14,609 nucleotides of DNA from an uncultured Alcaligenaceae bacterium (lineage in GTDB: Bacteria; Pseudomonadota; Gammaproteobacteria; Burkholderiales; Burkholderiaceae_B), in the NCBI GenBank assembly GCA_937897265.1, contig CALCPT010000366.1:1-14609 (forward strand), given 5' to 3'. A program made the position numbers and the translations under genes. This document shows, piece after piece, positions 13,528-14,609 of this stretch. The notes beneath the pieces were generated by a model. It did not search any database and was not told where the DNA came from. It saw only the letters and a program-made list of their open reading frames with translations. Numbering within the stretch: position 1 is the stretch's first letter; every line of letters starts with the position of its first letter.

Positions 13528-13623
13528 ACCGAACGTGCCTTCTCCGGCGGCAGAGGGTTTGGCGACTAAAAGTGCTAGCAAAAGTAGTGCTACAGACCAA
13601 AGGTTGATATTTTCTTTTTTCAT
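13522..13623 (-). CDS. Exported protein, N-terminal fragment, under a Fur-like promoter
   Basis: Only the first 34 codons are native. M-K-K-E-N-I-N-L-W is a charged start, then a Leu/Val/Ala core, a probable cleavage after P-S-A-A, and a mature start G-E-G-T-F-G-W-V. The open frame continues to 13423, but that part is the antisense of the HD-GYP gene. The mature start reminds me of outer-membrane or periplasmic proteins of the DUF6662 kind, but eight residues cannot settle it; a TonB-dependent receptor is another option given the promoter. The upstream promoter and Fur-box-like sequences at 13635-13698 suggest repression by iron. The ATG is preceded by no obvious Shine-Dalgarno. Confidence 0.5.
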
Positions 13624-13634
13624 ATCGATTGATG

Positions 13635-13654
13635 AATGATATTGATTCGCATTT
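13635..13654. promoter_or_regulatory. Second Fur-box-like site downstream of the predicted start
   Basis: On the + strand AATGATATTGATTCGCATTT shares the G-A-T-T-C-N-C-A-T-T-T core with the site at 13669-13688, in the same orientation and 34 bp away. It lies in the predicted leader, 12 bp before the ATG. Paired sites are typical of tightly iron-repressed genes. Confidence 0.5.
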
Positions 13655-13668
13655 ACAATTTAGAAACA

Positions 13669-13688
13669 AATAGTAACGATTCTCATTT
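13669..13688. promoter_or_regulatory. Fur-box-like operator over the -10 region
   Basis: On the + strand AATAGTAACGATTCTCATTT resembles Fur boxes of the common form AATGATAATGATTCTCATT. It overlaps the -10 hexamer and spacer of the - strand promoter, the usual repressing position. Confidence 0.55.
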
Positions 13689-13698
13689 GCATTGTCAA
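13670..13698 (-). promoter_or_regulatory. Sigma70 promoter for the exported protein
   Basis: On the - strand a perfect -35 hexamer TTGACA (13698-13693) is followed after exactly 17 bases by TACTAT (13675-13670), a four-of-six match to TATAAT. Transcription should begin near 13663, giving a leader of about 40 bases before the ATG at 13623. Confidence 0.7.
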
Positions 13699-13906
13699 TT
13701 TTCAATGATGATTTAACTAAATGCGCGAACGTATTCGCTAGTAAAAACTGTGGAAGGGCTCTTTTGCCTACCCATGCCACCAAAACTCGCTCGATCAGTA
13801 GGCGAGTCGCTCATTGATTTTTATATGTTTAGTAAAAACCGCTCGCAGCCTTCGTTAACTTTTATGGCTTGCGACCGCAAGTGGCAGTCAAGAGATAGAA
13901 GCGCAA

Positions 13907-13927
13907 AGCCCCGCACTGTGCGGGGCT
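13907..13927 (-). terminator. GC-rich hairpin, possible terminator on the - strand
   Basis: AGCCCCGC (13907-13914) and GCGGGGCT (13920-13927) form a perfect 8-bp stem with a 5-base loop ACTGT. Read on the - strand it is followed by TTTGCGCTT, a short U-rich tail; on the + strand by CGTGG. It could end transcription of the nucleotidyltransferase-like gene at 14074-14574. Confidence 0.45.
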
Positions 13928-14004
13928 CGTGGCAGATCGAATCTCTGCTTAGCAGGTTCGAGACTTAGATTTTGGCGGGGTAGCACTGAGTCCATCACAA
14001 GCCG

Positions 14005-14032
14005 CCTGAGGTGCTGAAATCTCAGGTTTTTT
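14005..14032 (+). terminator. Intrinsic terminator, + strand
   Basis: CCTGAG (14005-14010) pairs with CTCAGG (14021-14026); inner G-T and T-A pairs can lengthen the stem. Six T follow directly (14027-14032). This is a standard rho-independent terminator reading rightwards, yet no + strand gene ends before it within this block. Confidence 0.6.
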
Positions 14033-14073
14033 GCTTTTGGTCTGCGGGAGGGATACGAACAGCCAGTGACTTG

Positions 14074-14579
14074 TTACTCTTCAGCAAGTATGAGCGGCAG
14101 CATCTTGCGTACATCACCATGTAAAGATGTCAGCATATTTTCAAATGAAAGCTGCGGCATGTGCTCTCGAACCAATCTTGCCACGATTCGCGCTTGCTCA
14201 AAGTCGCGCGGCTTTTTAATCGTTTCTCGAGTTGATAGGCCAGAGAGCCAAGCTTTATGCAATGCAAAAGCTCGAGGGTCTGGCACCCGCATTGGCACAG
14301 GCCAGCCGTCTTCATCAATGGCAATCGCGTCGAGTTTGGGAGAGTTCAGCAGCCACTGCAATCCTGGCACCTCGACTGCAACAAGATCAGAGTCGGCGAA
14401 GGTAACAAGGTCAGTGGTATGTATGCCATGCGGTGCAGTCACGAGGTCAACCATGAATTGGCCCGCATTGGCGGCTCGGTAGCCATTTTCACGGACACAC
14501 TCAAACGTTTTATCTGCATTTTTTAATAGCCCTAGCAGACCGTTACCGTCTAGTTTTTCGGATACAACGGTCATTTTTT
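14074..14579 (-). CDS. GSU2403-like nucleotidyltransferase-fold protein, C-terminal part
   Basis: At least 166 residues of the C-terminal half of a protein resembling the GSU2403 family, whose members have a nucleotidyltransferase fold and are usually over 300 residues. Visible: L-L-K-N-A-D-K-T-F-E and G-Y-R-A-A-N-A-G-Q-F-M-V-D-L-V, then D-L-V-A-V-E-V-P-G-L-Q-W-L-L-N-S-P, V-P-D-P-R-A-F-A-L-H-K-A-W-L-S, and a helical end with K-P-R-D-F-E-Q-A-R-I-V-A-R-L-V. The nucleotide-binding G-S and catalytic D-x-D would lie in the missing N-terminal part. The ATG at 14574 is probably an internal methionine: the frame continues upstream until it meets the adapter, whose first base creates an artificial TAA. 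Function is unknown; related folds occur in AbiEii-type toxins, but nothing here shows a toxin-antitoxin pair. It ends in L-I-L-A-E-E and its stop abuts the tRNA-end-like string. Confidence 0.65.
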
Positions 14580-14609
14580 AGATCGGAAGAGCGTCGTGTA
14601 GGGAAAGAG
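14580..14609. other. Illumina TruSeq adapter sequence (contamination)
   Basis: The last 30 bases begin AGATCGGAAGAGCGTCGTGT and continue as the standard TruSeq adapter (the read-2 trimming sequence), with no mismatch to the form I know. This is not biological sequence. It shows untrimmed reads were assembled and that the contig ends here because the library insert ended. Confidence 0.97.

Larger units (their letters stand above)
13699..14073. other. 375-base stretch with no convincing gene, several hairpins
   Basis: No reading frame here looks like a protein. Seen instead: ACTCGC (13785-13790) with GCGAGT (13802-13807); CTTGCG-AC-CGCAAG (13868-13881); a strong GC hairpin at 13907-13927; GCAGA-TCGAATC-TCTGC (about 13932-13948); a poly-U terminator at 14005-14032; and, on the - strand at about 14038-14061, a tRNA-3'-end-like string. 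The first part (13624-13730) is AT-rich compared with the surrounding genes. Confidence 0.5.

Noticed and set aside
13478..13968. Open frames on both strands between 13478 and 13968 (101 and 72 codons)
   Set aside because: Unusual composition, no signal, no motif and no ribosome site; they run across promoter elements and hairpins.
14038..14110. Complete tRNA gene on the - strand
   Set aside because: Only the 3' end looks like a tRNA. No matching acceptor 5' strand, D-arm or anticodon arm can be folded from the bases upstream, which code for the nucleotidyltransferase-like protein.
1..14609. CRISPR array, insertion sequence or prophage
   Set aside because: No regularly spaced near-identical repeats, no transposase, integrase or phage structural gene was seen on either strand; the only tandem repeats are the diverged 39-bp units in the lipoprotein gene.

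Overview
The window looks like one metagenomic or draft-genome contig from a betaproteobacterium, most likely in the order Burkholderiales. The main support is the Bug/TctC-type solute-binding protein (a family greatly expanded there), a QseBC-like two-component system with a PepSY partner, and the SHP-DHC-cytochrome b module. This placement is inference from gene families; no rRNA or other marker gene is present. Both ends need care. The last 30 bases match the Illumina TruSeq adapter. Near each end, two gene fragments in opposite orientation are fused tail to tail at a short perfect palindrome (158-165 and 13518-13527), which looks more like assembly or amplification chimerism than biology.

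Layout. 1-166: internal piece of an amino-acid permease (+). 160-1349 (-): N-terminal piece of a short-chain dehydrogenase, preceded in its operon by a Bug-family periplasmic binding protein. 1441-2808 (+): a lipoprotein with six Q-x-x-E-P repeats of about 13 residues and an unrecognised conserved-looking domain. 2931-4981 (+): a Tat-exported PhoD-like metallophosphatase overlapping a DUF3237 protein by 4 bp. 5082-7471 (+): two adjacent acyl-CoA dehydrogenase genes whose flavin/substrate motifs are split between them, as in heteromeric acyl-CoA dehydrogenases. 7560-9955 (-): a PepSY protein, an OmpR-family regulator and a sensor kinase in one operon. 10091-11693 (+): divergent from that operon, a three-gene electron-transfer operon of SHP-type monohaem cytochrome c, DHC-type dihaem cytochrome c and cytochrome b561-like membrane protein, with 4-bp overlaps. 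11745-12332 (+): a zinc-ribbon membrane protein. 12397-13527 (+): an HD-GYP cyclic-di-GMP phosphodiesterase with an N-terminal multi-TM domain, cut off just after the GYP motif.

13518-14579 is a different block. It holds the first 34 codons of an exported protein (-) driven by a good sigma70-type promoter overlapped by Fur-box-like sequences, then about 375 bases without a convincing gene but with several hairpins including one poly-U terminator, then the C-terminal half of a GSU2403-like nucleotidyltransferase-fold protein (-) that runs into the adapter.

The most coherent system is the divergent locus at 7560-11693. The kinase, regulator and PepSY protein probably control the SHP/DHC/cytochrome b chain, which would carry electrons from membrane quinol to the periplasmic haem protein SHP. 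A TGAAC direct repeat with 11-bp period in the divergent promoter region is the best candidate regulator site.
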